49,107 nt of DNA from Mesaphorura yosii. Its lineage: Eukaryota > Arthropoda > Collembola > Poduromorpha > Tullbergiidae. The notes under the pieces were generated by a model, which had not been told where the DNA came from, did no database searches, and saw nothing but the letters and a program-made list of their open reading frames with translations. Of the stretch, positions 1 to 11,304 are shown in pieces. Position numbers and translations under genes: made by a program. Where the stretch lies: assembly GCA_009869945.1 (NCBI GenBank), contig WIXG01000488.1, forward strand, positions 1 through 49,107, given 5' to 3'. Each line of letters opens with the position of its first letter. Within the stretch, counting starts at the first letter, position 1.

Positions 1-808
1 AGTTATTGGCTTCCAAAGTTGGAACTTTTTCATATGCTAAAATGCACAGCGCACCAAATTCTCGTGAATACCCCACTGTGAGTCGGTTGATTCAAAAGTA
101 ACAGCTGAGGTCGTGGCTTTGGAGCTTGAAGGATAAAATTATATCGATTTTTAGGAAATTTGAACTTATTAATTATTATTGTGCCATGAAGCGTCTACGA
201 CCTCTAACTCTAGTCTTCTTGGTAGTGACTGTAGTGACTGATCATATTCATACTGCTATTGATTTTTAAACTGCACAAGCGATCCCTGCATAAACCACTT
301 GGAGTAGGCCACTCCATTCACATGTAGGAAAGTTTCTGGGGTTGACAGTCTACTCTGTCAAATTCATCATGGACTGGTGCTAATGTTAAAGATTCTAATA
401 CGGGTCACGTTCATGTCCAGTTCTCAGTAGCTTCTGGAGTACAAGAATTCTTCGGGCCGTGTGAAAATGTTTATGGCGGTCATATATTAAACTTTATCTT
501 CTGCTACGTAAGACAAAGTACACAGGATTTTCTTAACTCATTATGCATGTTTTAATTGCGTGAATCATTTCTTTTGCCATTAGCCATTAGCATCGTAATC
601 TACATTTTACATAGCAAATATGAGCAAATTTACCACTTGCTGAGTTGCTACTTTTGATATTGCAGGCTAGTCAACTCTAAAGCTCCGAAGTCTGACAATC
701 GACTGCTGTCAGGTGGATGACAGGGAGAGTCTTTCGAGAGACATGGAGGAGCTACTTTCGAACTGGAACACTCAATGGAATCTAAAACAAATCGATACTA
801 TAGCCTAG
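1..808 (+). CDS. possible 3' exons of an unidentified gene (partial)
   Basis: Two stretches read like protein and can be joined in phase. Bases 349-507 (53 codons) follow gttgacag and end at TGC-TAC before gtaagaca. Bases 671-808 (45 codons plus TAG) contain a leucine-rich, charged stretch beginning STLKLRSLTIDCC and ending QIDTIA. A third open segment lies at about 102-222. The second acceptor (ggctag) is poor, and the better upstream acceptor (attgcag, 665) would give a stop after four codons, so the join is doubtful. I do not recognise a family; the alternating leucines recall LRR or F-box proteins, but that is only an impression. Any 5' part lies outside the window. Confidence 0.22.
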
Positions 809-919
809 CTTGCTGGAGGTGGTGTTAGCTGCTGGTATTGTTTCTAATTCTGATTTGAATGATTTGTATGCAAAGGGCATTGACAACGACTTGCGTCAAT
901 CTTACAGGATTAGCTGACT

Positions 920-2386
920 ATGGCTTATGCGGATGGGCAATTTAATAATGGAAGTTACTCAGCGAAGCCTGCTCCATCAACCGAAGTGTTTTCAGTTACG
1001 ATTAATCCTGAAGTAGGATATTATACTCACTCGTGTTTTTTTTCTTTTTTTATCATGGGATTTAAATTTGTTTAATTTTTTCAGCTCGTGAATCTATTCT
1101 GGGGTTTATACAAGAGAACAGAGAGCAGCAATGTCGCAGGGACGGACGGCGGTGGCCCTTCCATTGAAGGCACATCGCTTCCTTTTTTCATTGAGCCTAT
1201 TTCTTCGTCACAATCCACGAGTGTACAACAAAGCCAGTATTTCATATTTGGCTACCAGCTCCCAATAGATGCCGATGATTCATTTACAAAAAATGTACTT
1301 AATGTCCTTCGTCATTCTGGTAACGAAATTACTGTGCATAATCCCCCAGGGTTTGGTAGCAATTTGAGACAATAATTTTTATTAATTTTTTATTGAAATT
1401 ACAGTGATCACAACCGGTATTGTAATTCTGGTTGGCCTGGGCTCCTACTGTACTTATTACAGCTTGCAAAAATTGCGAAGACTCCTTTCAAAAGACTGGA
1501 GTGCAGAATCGTGCTCGCCAGCTTCCCCGTCTTGGTGGCCTGGTCTCAAGTACCAGAAATCCAATGAGAAGTCTGCGACAACAAGCACCGACATTCCAAA
1601 CTTGACAAGTTATTCAGCGCAATCAGTATCCCAGAAAACGGATTCGGGGAACTGTAGTGACTTGGAAGCACTTAAGCTCGGCTTAACGCTAGACTTGAAG
1701 AACGGCAAGAAGGATAGTCCAGAGAACATTGGTCTTGATAAGGATAAAAAGACGCTTGTTGGAAAAAGAAAGAAAGGCAAGGCTCGTCGAAGTCTTGAAG
1801 GTCAACATTTTTCTCCAAGGCCAGTTCTCAGCAATATAAATCGAGGAATTGCGTTTGTGAGCAATCAAACCGTACCCAAAGAAGGTCGGATTCTCGTTGG
1901 TGGTGACCAAGAGTATACGTTCCGAGGTGACGATGATGAATTCCAGGTATAGCAATGAATTACTGTTGCTTTATTATAGCTGAGCCGGTCTTTGCTAATT
2001 GACGACCTTTTATAAAGCAGATAGAATATTTTGGACCGGCCAGATCTTCTTCCAGCTCAACATTATCCGATCATAGTGACGACGGAGATGATATATATCC
2101 CGATCCGTACAAGAATCGCCTTGGGAGTGGATTCGGACGAGGTCCGACAATAAAAACAATGATTTCTCCCTCGCATAGCCAGGCAGCCACCGTGAGAAGA
2201 CAGCTGGACTTTGGGGATGTATCGCCGATTCCTTTGGCTGGCCCCGCACCACCATACCTCCCACACCATCATTTACCGCCTCTGTCTGCGTCATCGTCCA
2301 TGTCCTTGTCTCCGAGCACTCCCACAACAGGAGATCTGACAAGTCCCACCGTCACGAGCAGCACGCCGCAACCGCCCACCGGTTGA
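920..2386 (+). CDS. unknown single-pass membrane protein, 423 aa
   Basis: Four coding exons, 920-1012, 1085-1355, 1405-1946 and 2021-2386, have GT...AG introns of 50-75 bp and phases that close exactly. The ATG at 920 has an in-frame TAG just upstream (911-913). Residues 1-120 are uncharged to weakly acidic. One strong hydrophobic helix lies at about 122-143 (ITTGIVILVGLGSYCTYY), followed by basic QKLRRLL, which predicts a single-pass anchor. The rest is low-complexity: a Lys/Arg cluster near 245 (GKRKKGKARR), an acidic Ser-rich stretch near 310-330, and a Pro/Ser/Thr/His-rich tail. I do not recognise the family. A mitoguardin-like outer-membrane anchor came to mind, but the long conserved C-terminal domain of that family is absent. 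The gene precedes SLC30A9 on the same strand with about 0.9 kb between coding regions. Confidence 0.75.
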
Positions 2387-2780
2387 CAGTTCTCAATTCT
2401 TGTTAAACTTGTTGCGTTGGTTAGTTATTTAATATTGTAATTTATTAACGCAACTTTGCAGCCTTAAAAACAATGCAATTAACAGCAGCCTCTTTCGATA
2501 TTATGGCCCTTGTTCGCCATATTCGCAAATGCAACTGTGGTTGTTACTACTTATTCTGCTAGTCACTTTAGAAATTAGAAACTTCTCGAAATGATATTGT
2601 ATTCACAAAAAGTAAATGGTTTGACCTTTGTTAATTTTGAGCTTTCGATGCAAGTCGATTAGTCACTACGTAATGATAATCCTAGTAGCCTGTTAGTATT
2701 TTATCTTGTATTTCAACTTAATACGTATCGCCAGAATTCAGCATTTTTCTTATCTTTACTCAATCTCGATTGCTTCCGAT

Positions 2781-2786
2781 AATAAA
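2781..2786 (+). terminator. poly(A) signal AATAAA of the 920-2386 gene
   Basis: A canonical AATAAA lies about 395 bp after the stop codon at 2386. It is followed by AT-rich sequence and precedes the next gene. The stretch 2387-3276 otherwise shows only 3' UTR-like and intergenic sequence. A 60-codon open frame at 2932-3114 has no splice or family support. Confidence 0.5.
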
Positions 2787-3276
2787 ATGGCTATTGCATC
2801 TATTGAAAAAGGTAATAACTTATGCCGCTATTCAAAGTCACCTATTACCCTACCCATTTAGTTCCCACTGGTCTAACATGATTGCCTGATTGCGCATTTA
2901 ATTAGGTCAAAATTTAGTCGAACTTAGTGTCATGGAAGAAATCATGGGTCTGATGCTTCTTGGGATTATGACATGCACAAAGAAAAGAGAATACAAGGAA
3001 GACTTGAATACCGCGATTCAAACTGAGAATTGCCCTGAGTATTTATTTTACTTGCTCTTCCGTAAACTCTTTCAGATAACTATTTTACATTTTGTTTGTC
3101 CAAGAAGTGCATAGTACATTGCAACTGTTTCGCGACTAGGAATGGCGTAGGCAAGCACTAATTAGCAGACTTTTTAGATGGAATCTCTTTTATACCAGAA
3201 TAGTATTTATTGATTGATCAATCAAAGAACCTTACCTTGACAAGAAACATGCGATTACTAAAGTTCTGTGTGGTGG

Positions 3277-5896
3277 ATGGTTTCTTCAACTAGTCATGGC
3301 ACGGCAGTGAACCGGGTCTGGGCTCATAAAGTACTTCTTCGTTTCGTTGAGCCAAATAATCGAGTTGTCTACGGATCACAACTTTCTTCTACAATGCTTT
3401 TTGTTACCACCCTTTCGACATCACGGTCCGCTTCCGTTACGTTGCCGTCGGCTGTCCTCATACAGAATATCCTACGTCGAGCAATAACAATAGCAGGAAG
3501 TGCCAACAATACAGACTCCGTTGGTGGCCTTGGAGGGAATGCAAGTCTGAGGAAGGTCGCACTCGGCAACATGACGTTGTCACCTCCTGGAGTACTTCGA
3601 AGATTTGGTAGCAGCAGTAGCAACAGATACAACAGCAGTTATCCGCGTCATCGCTTCAAGAAAATCAATTCCAAGATTCATCCCTTTCCAACATGCCAGG
3701 AAGAAGTTTACTATCGCTCCACACTTCAGAATCACTTCAGGTGCAACTCTAGTGGCGATGGGAAAGACGCCACGAAATCAACAGATGACAAGTTGGCTAC
3801 CACTCCCAAAGCGGCGACTGGAACAAACGATAAGAAAAAGCCAAGCGACGCTGTTGGAGCTTCAGAACCAACGGGGGCTGAACAACCAAGCGTTCCTCCT
3901 CCGGCTGATACGTCGAAACATGCTATCGGCGATTCGGACGAGTATGGAGCGAAACCTGAGAGAGAACCACAGGAAGGGGAAGCATACGTATTCAAGTCCA
4001 AGAAACCACGACGTGATATCTCATTGGAGCGAAATTTCATCACTCCAGTAAGAGCGATGAGTGACTTTCTGCTGAAAGCTTCAGATTTAGAGGGACTCAG
4101 AAAAACTATGAGGAGGTCGCCGCATCCAGATGAACCACCGATGACCGTCTATTGGCGAAAGGATGTGGAAGCAAAGTAAGACCAAATTAATGGCAATTAC
4201 ACAGTTTTCCATTCAGTAAAAATTACTTGAATTACAGGGCTACTGAAGTGTGGGGCAATCTCAATGAAATGCTGGCTGAGCGAATGAAGCGTGAAGCTGA
4301 AACGCATGAATACAACGAAGCTGTGTTTAACGTCAAGCGGATCCTGAAGAAATATCGTCAGCATACGAAGGAGCAGATCAACTTGTTACATTCCAAGAGT
4401 TTAGAGAAAGACAAGAAGGGAGACGAGAAGCACCACCTGCTTAGTAATTTAACGCAGGGCTCCGGAAAGATTGTGCTGACCGCAATTTCCATGTGAGTAT
4501 TTCTTGCTCTATTTCATATTCATACAAAATATTTCAGCAATTAATATTCCCGTATTTTTCTTCAGAAATGGCACCAACTTTCTCATAAAATTAATCGCAT
4601 GGACTCTGACTGGATCGCACAGTCTCTTTGCTGAATCAATTCATTCTTTGGCTGACACAATAAACCAGTGCATTCTGGCCTATGGAATTCACAAGTCTAG
4701 TCAGAAAGCTAACGTAGAACATCCTTATGGCTACGCCAACATGAGGCACGTCGCTTCCCTGATTTCTGGCGTCGGAATCTTCTGCATTGGAGCTGGTCTC
4801 TCGATTTATCATGGTATTCATGGCTTGATTTATCAGGACGAAGTGCAGTCTTTGTACTGGGTACGTTCTAGATTTTCTTCCTCTGCTTATTCACTGTCGT
4901 TAAATTATTCCCAAATTTATTGCAGGCATTCTTCATTTTGGCTGGTTCATTTCTATCTGAAAGTGCAACCCTGTTCCTTGCAGTTAATGCCGTTCGCAAG
5001 CGAGCCAAGGCTAAAAATATTGGCTTCAAGGATTTCAGTGAGTAACACCAGATTTTACAAAAGTATAGAAATATTTTGCACAAATACTTCACTTAAGATT
5101 TCTATTATGTTTAGTTCTTCGCGGTGTTGACCCATCGCTGAATGTTGTCATATTGGAAGACACGGCTGCGGTGACCGGAGTCGCAGTCGCCGCAAGCTGC
5201 ATGGCTCTAACTCTTCATTATGGGTCGCCCATTCCTGATGCCATTGGTTCACTCTTTATTGGAGGTCTTCTGGGTAAGCCTCATACATATTTTTTATCCA
5301 GTCAGAAGACATAACTTTTAATTTGATTGCTTTCAGGTGGTGTGGCTTCCTTTATCATTTATTCAAACAGCGCTGCTTTGGTCGGAAGATCGATTCCACG
5401 TGATAACCTCGATCGCATTAATGCGTCCTTGGAATCTGATGTGATGATTCGTGCCATTCATGATGTTAAGGGGATCGATATGGGAAATACGCAAGTCAGG
5501 TAGGTGCATCCTTTTAATTTTGATTTTCATGGAGTGAATATTTTGCTTCATTTTTTCACCGATTAAATTTAGGTACAAGGCGGAGGTAGATTTTGATGGG
5601 CGTGAACTCACGAGATCATATTTGGAGAAGTTGGACATGGTAAAGATGTACGATGTAAGTGACTTGCCTTACCATCAGTTGCATAGAATTTTAATACAAA
5701 CAAGAAACTCATAGACAATAATCCATTTTTCATGTAGGAGGTAAAAGGAATCAAGAGCTCGGAAGAGTTTGAGAGTTACATGCTGCATCACGGAGAAAAC
5801 ATTGTGGACACACTTGGAGCGGAAATCGATCGGATTGAAACCAAACTGAAGAAAGATTACCCGGAAGTACGGCATTGTGACTTGGAAATATTATAA
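3277..5896 (+). CDS. SLC30A9: SLC30A9 (ZnT9) mitochondrial zinc transporter, 707 aa
   Basis: Eight coding exons, 3277-4175, 4238-4492, 4566-4860, 4926-5037, 5115-5273, 5337-5499, 5573-5654 and 5738-5896, sum to 708 codons with all phases consistent. The start is the ATG at 3277, with an in-frame stop at 3259; an out-of-frame ATG at 3249 begins a short uORF. The N-terminus is basic and hydroxylated, as in a mitochondrial presequence, and is followed by a disordered Lys/Pro/Ser region. The conserved region starts near residue 245 (EAYVFKSKKP). The cation-diffusion-facilitator domain shows the TM2 motif HSLAD in ESIHSLADTINQ, the HPYGYANMRHVASL segment and the ZnT9-typical EDTAAVTG in the TM5 region. 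The family exports zinc from mitochondria, probably in exchange for protons. Human ZnT9 has 568 residues; the extra length here is in the N-terminal disordered region. Confidence 0.95.
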
Positions 5897-6009
5897 AACA
5901 ATACTTAAAGACTAATTATTTGCAAATTCGAGAGAGATACGATAAGACGAGACGTTGCATTACCAAAACTTGAATTACTATATATTTGTGAGCTGTGAAT
6001 GCTGAAGTC

Positions 6010-6015
6010 AATAAA
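6010..6015 (+). terminator. poly(A) signal AATAAA of SLC30A9
   Basis: AATAAA lies 114 bp after the SLC30A9 stop codon. Cleavage would fall near 6030-6045, just short of the opposing 3' end of the DPP4 gene. Confidence 0.6.
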
Positions 6016-6085
6016 TTACAGCAAGTACAGAACATTCACGGATGTTAAGGTCCGTCAGGTTCATGCGCATTGTTTCACGACAAGT

Positions 6086-6091
6086 TTTATT
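6086..6091 (-). terminator. candidate poly(A) signal of DPP4
   Basis: TTTATT on the + strand reads AATAAA on the minus strand, 220 bp downstream of the DPP4 stop codon at 6312-6314. Together with the + signal at 6010 it places the two convergent 3' ends within a few tens of bases of each other. Confidence 0.45.
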
Positions 6092-6311
6092 CCCAATTCT
6101 CATCATGGCTTCACGGCCTTGAAGTGATTTTTGCCTCTGCGTTACGCAGAAAAACATTTATAAATTTACAACATTATTGCATTCGTTTGTTGGGACATAA
6201 TTGACTAGGAAATGACTCAAACTCAAGTGAACAAATAAGTTATCAGTCGTAAATCACACTAACAAAGGAGGGTAACAAGTGGGTATTTGCATAAAAATTA
6301 GTACGGGTAAA

Positions 6312-9300
6312 TTAGTGGCGCAGGGCTTCGGCCAAGAGAAGCCATGCTAAGCAGAATAAGAAAGAAAATGCGGAAGTGAATTCCAATTTTGACGACGAGT
6401 CGTGGGCGTTGTCGTGTGGGAAACAATCACGGAATAAAAATTTTTCAAGCGAATGGTAAAGGTGTCTTCTCATTCCTGGTCCATTTATGGAGTGAGCTTC
6501 ATCCGGATAACTCTGAAGATGAAAGAAAACCATGAAATCAAATGCTAACACACATATCGAAAAATTTGCTGACTTCAGTCTGAAGCTCTTACCAATTGCT
6601 CAAACACCACATCTGCCTTCTCCAAGGCACGAGCCAGGACCATTGACTGCTGATAATGGACATTGTCATCCGCATTTCCGTGGACCAAAAAGTATTGATG
6701 AGACTTGATGCCTTCGACGTGTATTGAACTGGTGACATCACCGCCTTCGTAGCCAGCTCTGTTGTCCTTTGGCTCACGCATGTATCTCTCCGTATAAATT
6801 GTGTCTGGGAAGCAGCATCAAGTTAAAGTTAAAGAGGAGTAACGAGAAAGTGAAACCAACACAATCTCGAAATGAAGTGAGCATAGCGTACCATAATACA
6901 GCCAGTTTGACACGGGTGCCACGGAAATTCCGCACTTGAAAGTGTTGTTTTTGTCCTTCGCAAGAACCTGGAAAGCCATGCGATAGATTCTTAGCAATTC
7001 GTCAATTTTAATGGTATGGCAAAGCATTAACATCAAGCAGGCTCACCATCGCTGTAGCATATCCACCGTAAGACCAGCCCCAAATAGCCGTCTTGGTCGC
7101 ATCAATAAAAGAATTGTCCTTGATAAGTGCACTAAAGTAAAGTTGATATTAGAACACTGTTTGTCAATCCGTCCACGCGATCCTTGTGCCGTACTTACTC
7201 TACGGCTGCAATCTGATCCTCAATCTCAACTGTGCCCAGTCTTTCCCTCATCGAAAACAGGTGCGCCCCGGTTTGTCTCGCCGAACCTCGACCATCGATG
7301 TATCCGTAAATGATGTCATGTGAGCTGACTAGGGAAGATCCCCAAGTAATACTGAAGCTCTGTCGCACATTCTGTGATCCGGGTCCTCCGTACCTGCATT
7401 CGTTCATGAAACCAGATTATACTAGACCAGTCTTAGTCAGCGTCAGGAACTGCATTACTTACACGTCAATGAATAGTGGATATTTTTTATTCTCGTCAAA
7501 CGTTTGAGGGAGAAACAAACGAGCTCGAATTGGGAGCCCGTTTGCGGACGGAATGACAAAGTCTCTGCTTTGTGGAAGCTCAACATCTTCCAACTTCCTT
7601 CGCAGTTCGCTATTGTCAGCCATTACTTGAGTGATATTCCAGGCCTGGAATTAACAACGACCCTTATTGTAGCTCCAGGAAAATATTCGAACGACGGCGA
7701 CAATCACTTACGTCGTTGTTTCGTCCACGGATGACTGTTTCCGGAATGTCCGGTCCACCACACGAATGAATGGCGCTATTGAGAGACAGACTGAAGGACA
7801 TTGAGTTCTGTAGGCAAGGCAAGCCAGAGTGGGGTGTCAAGGCGCATGTGATACACTTTGCCTTTGCATCGACCTGATGATCGCTGATTTGATACACATG
7901 CGTTTGACTGGGTTCCGGAGTCACTCCGTCTGCGGCAAGACCACCGGCGGTAAAGTAACTAAAATTATCAGAAGCATCATACGCAACTGAAATTAAATGG
8001 CACTTATAAGACAACAGTATGAGAGATATTCTCACATTAGTCCATTGGTATCATCCCACTTAAGAATCGAGTCTACGGAGTAAGCCTCATTTGTGATGCG
8101 TCGAGTAGTCGAAGGTGCTCCTGTCATTTCGACCAAGACAATGTGCTTGTAGTCTAAAGTGGTGGAGGAGTCATCGTTAATTCTGGTCGTCAGGAATCGG
8201 TTTCCGTCTGTTGAGACTACCGGAGGGCTGATGTCAATCCAGCCATTTTCTTCAGTAATCGTGAACACCTGACACGTGAACGACAAATCCATTTTATGGA
8301 AAACATGCCTGGCAAAATAAATTTTTGTTATGGACATACGTCTGTGCAAGTCACGTCCGTGGCAGTTGTGACATCACATCGAAACCAGCTTGAATGCTGC
8401 TGTAATCTGTCCAAATGGACAATCAGGAAATGCGCGTTGCTCAGCCACTTGACAGCGGCAATGTAGTGCAACCTGAAAGGGTATTAAAATTCAAGTATTC
8501 ATGAGACTATCGCAGATGCGACTTATGCCAAAGGGTCTGGGCATACATGCCCGGCTGTGTTCCGACAGGGTATGTCACGGTGCGTAAGGGCGCAGGCATG
8601 CCGGTCGGTGGCGGCAAGTTGACAACGAAGAGCGTTGCAACGGGGTCCGTTGTCCCAGGCTGTTCATACGGAACGAGAAAGGAAAATGTAAGATACGCTA
8701 AATATGAAAATACCCGCGATAGCACTTTCATAAGCTGGTTGGCGTTTTGTGGTCTTACCCTCGGATATCTGATGTTAACCCATTTTGGGTAGCTGTTGCT
8801 TTCGTTTCTGCCTTCGGGTTCTCCATACATTGGGTACAAAAACTGCTCCACCTCTGTATCGTTGAATTCGATATACGCGAGACGAGTGCCGTCCGGCGAG
8901 AACCAAGCTGCCAGATTGTCACCAAACATTTCCTCTGCGAAAAATCAATCGTGATTATGGTTAGTAATCTGAGTTCGGAAATGAGAACGACTTTAGCCTA
9001 CCTTCATAAACCCAGTCAGTGTGTCCATTTGTGATGATTTCGCTTCCTGACACCGTTAGCTTATGGTCATTGTCGGTCACGGTAGCGACTTCACGGTAGT
9101 AAAGATTTCCATTGTACACGTAAAGCAAAGCATCACCCACGGTGGACCACTTGACCAGCTGCAGTTCGACGTGTTCCTCAGTTCCACTTGGCTTGAGTTC
9201 AACCATTCGACTAAGGTCAAGGATAAAAAGTCCATTCTTTGTTCAACACTTATTTTTTCAATGTCAATGGGCACGCGTGCCAAATGAATTGCCTCACCTG

Positions 9301-9951
9301 CCAGGCTCTCGCGATTGAATATGGTACTTGGCCGTGAAGGAGTGACGCCAGAGCTGTTGTAATAAAAGCGAGAGATAAGAACCTCCCATGGAGATTACGA
9401 AGCCGGAGTAAATGAATTGCAAAATAGAAGCATAAAATGTCTCACCGGTTTAACCGAGTGAGTGATCAGCGTAGTTCTTTCGTCAGCAGAAAAGCTGAAA
9501 GACCGTCCCTAAAAACGAACAAAGGAAAAATATGATACGACCTTCCGGACAATTTACGTTACAAAACTGGACGAGCCGTGCGTGAATGAATACGTACTGG
9601 ATACAAAGTGTTGTTGTTGAATTCCGATCCGTTAAAGTAGATAGAGTCCGTTCCATCGGCAGGATTGTACCTGATGACATTTGTACCCGACACAAGTTGC
9701 ACCAAGTCGAGTTGCGACTCGTCTGAAGAGAAAGAAAAACCGTGTCAAAGTTCCTCAACGTATTTGTTCTCATTGCCAGTGACCCACGTTCTCTGACGCA
9801 TGCTCTGACCTTGCACCCATGTTCCACTCCAGCCTCTCGCCGCGTACGTGCTGTTCAGAATGTCATCCAACGTGATCTTGACCGAGTCAGCTTGGAGAAC
9901 CGTCCCACAAACGCACAGGATGGCGAGCAGTGCCTTGAGCTGTCTGGACAT
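6312..9951 (-). CDS. dipeptidyl peptidase 4 family serine protease, about 839 aa
   Basis: Sixteen coding exons (high to low): 9951-9760, 9717-9598, 9508-9446, 9353-9298, 9210-9002, 8934-8759, 8659-8547, 8472-8340, 8268-8036, 7986-7712, 7644-7463, 7393-7199, 7131-7047, 6967-6892, 6804-6593 and 6512-6312. The protein opens with a signal peptide (MSRQLKALLAILCVCGTVL). It has the S9B landmarks: DWVYEEE, whose two Glu bind the substrate N-terminus (about residue 213), the Ser nucleophile in GWSYGG (about 669), Asp in HGNADDN (about 749) and His in DEAHSI (about 780). The family removes X-Pro or X-Ala dipeptides from extracellular peptides. The last 18-20 residues before a terminal Arg-His are hydrophobic and follow a DSSSK stretch, like a GPI signal. 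Oddities: the 9717 acceptor is weak, and exons 9 and 10 do not join in phase (see findings). All catalytic residues are present. Confidence 0.9.
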
Positions 9952-10067
9952 CTAAGGCGGCACGAAACAAATGAAGTATGTCGTATCATTCAGAAACGGT
10001 TACGTAGAGTATTCGTAAGATTTAATTGAGATAACTGAGAAGGAACAATGCTCTGCGAGAAGATTAC

Positions 10068-10115
10068 CTTGAGAATTGACTGGGTGCTTCCACAGCTCGA
10101 TAAATGCAATTTATA
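10068..10115 (-). promoter_or_regulatory. TATA/initiator promoter and tiny 5' UTR exon of DPP4
   Basis: On the minus strand TATAAA (10115-10110) is followed about 31 bp later by CCAGTCA, an arthropod-type initiator with the A near 10081. Only about 14 bases follow before CTCAAG|GTAATC, a good donor at 10068/10067. The acceptor CTTAG directly precedes the coding ATG at 9951. This gives a very short non-coding exon 1 and an intron of about 115 bp. Confidence 0.5.
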
Positions 10116-11145
10116 ACGCAACTGTTAGCAGGCACGCTCTAATGAACTTTCAATTTGCACCGACAGGGCAATCGGCTTAATCTGTTCACCGACGCGTGAG
10201 CAGGCAATATGATTTAATTGAGGCGAGCGTCGCGAGTGCTGGAGGCCAATTTTTGCAATAAATGTCGTCACCATAGCATTACAGCAGGGGGCTTTCAAGT
10301 ACTGATAAAGCAGCTTTCTCGTGCCTGTGCACTCGACGGAAATATTAAGGCTATTCATTTTATGGCTAGGCTCAGGCAAGCTCGATCGTTCAAAGACCAG
10401 CTTGATGAGAAAGCGATGAATGACAGGACATGACATCAAAACAAGTGCTTGACATTTGTATTCATGTGAAGATCGGGAACTCTTCAACCAACTACGCATC
10501 AAGTCTAGCTCAAACAAGGAGCAATTATTCGTGACTGCTTCAAAGTCAAAGCGCAGCGCAGAGATTATTTGATTTTGTACGTGCAAAAATATATGCTCTT
10601 CAGTTCGTTCGTGTGCATGTGTCATGCTTATCGTCGCTATCTTGTCGATTTATTACTTTTTATTGCGGTTCACGTAAGCATTCACATTGTACCATAAAAT
10701 AGTCGTTCAGGATCAAAGGTAAGGCCGGGCGATTGCACGGAGGAATAAGCTCATTGGCACTTTCCATTTGAGACTAGCAATCTATCTCGTGACATTGACA
10801 GCTGAATCATGCGTGAATTGCTATTCTTTCCACGATAACCTCACCGATAATTTGGCACGACATAATTTGGGAGTGACATGGTTTACTTCATTTTGGCACA
10901 GATAAGAGACGATACGTTTGTGCACTCATTGTAAAAGCAGCTTCCAACATATGTTCCAATGACGCTCAGCGTTCAAGGTTTTATTAGTTCAGCTGTTATG
11001 AAGTGCTTTTCCATTCACCATATTAGGCCGCCACCTTGATTTCGCTGCCACCAGAGACTGTTGATTCCAGCCCTGATAATTTATGCAGCAAAAACAACAT
11101 CACATGCGATCTGACTCCAAAGCAATCAAATCAATGTCTAGGTAA
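10116..11145. other. intergenic, no gene seen
   Basis: This stretch lies between the DPP4 promoter and the 3' end of the Tudor gene. A 166-codon open frame on the minus strand (10125-10625) runs across the DPP4 TATA box and has no recognisable domain or good splice context. I see no repeat or RNA gene here. Confidence 0.5.
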
Positions 11146-11151
11146 TTTATT
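11146..11151 (-). terminator. candidate poly(A) signal of the Tudor gene
   Basis: TTTATT on the + strand reads AATAAA on the minus strand about 155 bp past the predicted stop at 11305. It is the nearest such signal. Confidence 0.4.
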
Positions 11152-11304
11152 CAAAGCAGGTGTAAGAAAATATAATAGTACAAGTTCGGACCAGTTCAAA
11201 GGTCTTTGTTTTAAAATAAACAGGTGTACACTTTAGTCAATTAATCCATTTCAGTGCAATTGAATTAACTTTAAACTTTGACTCAATCTTTCTGGAATTG
11301 TCAT

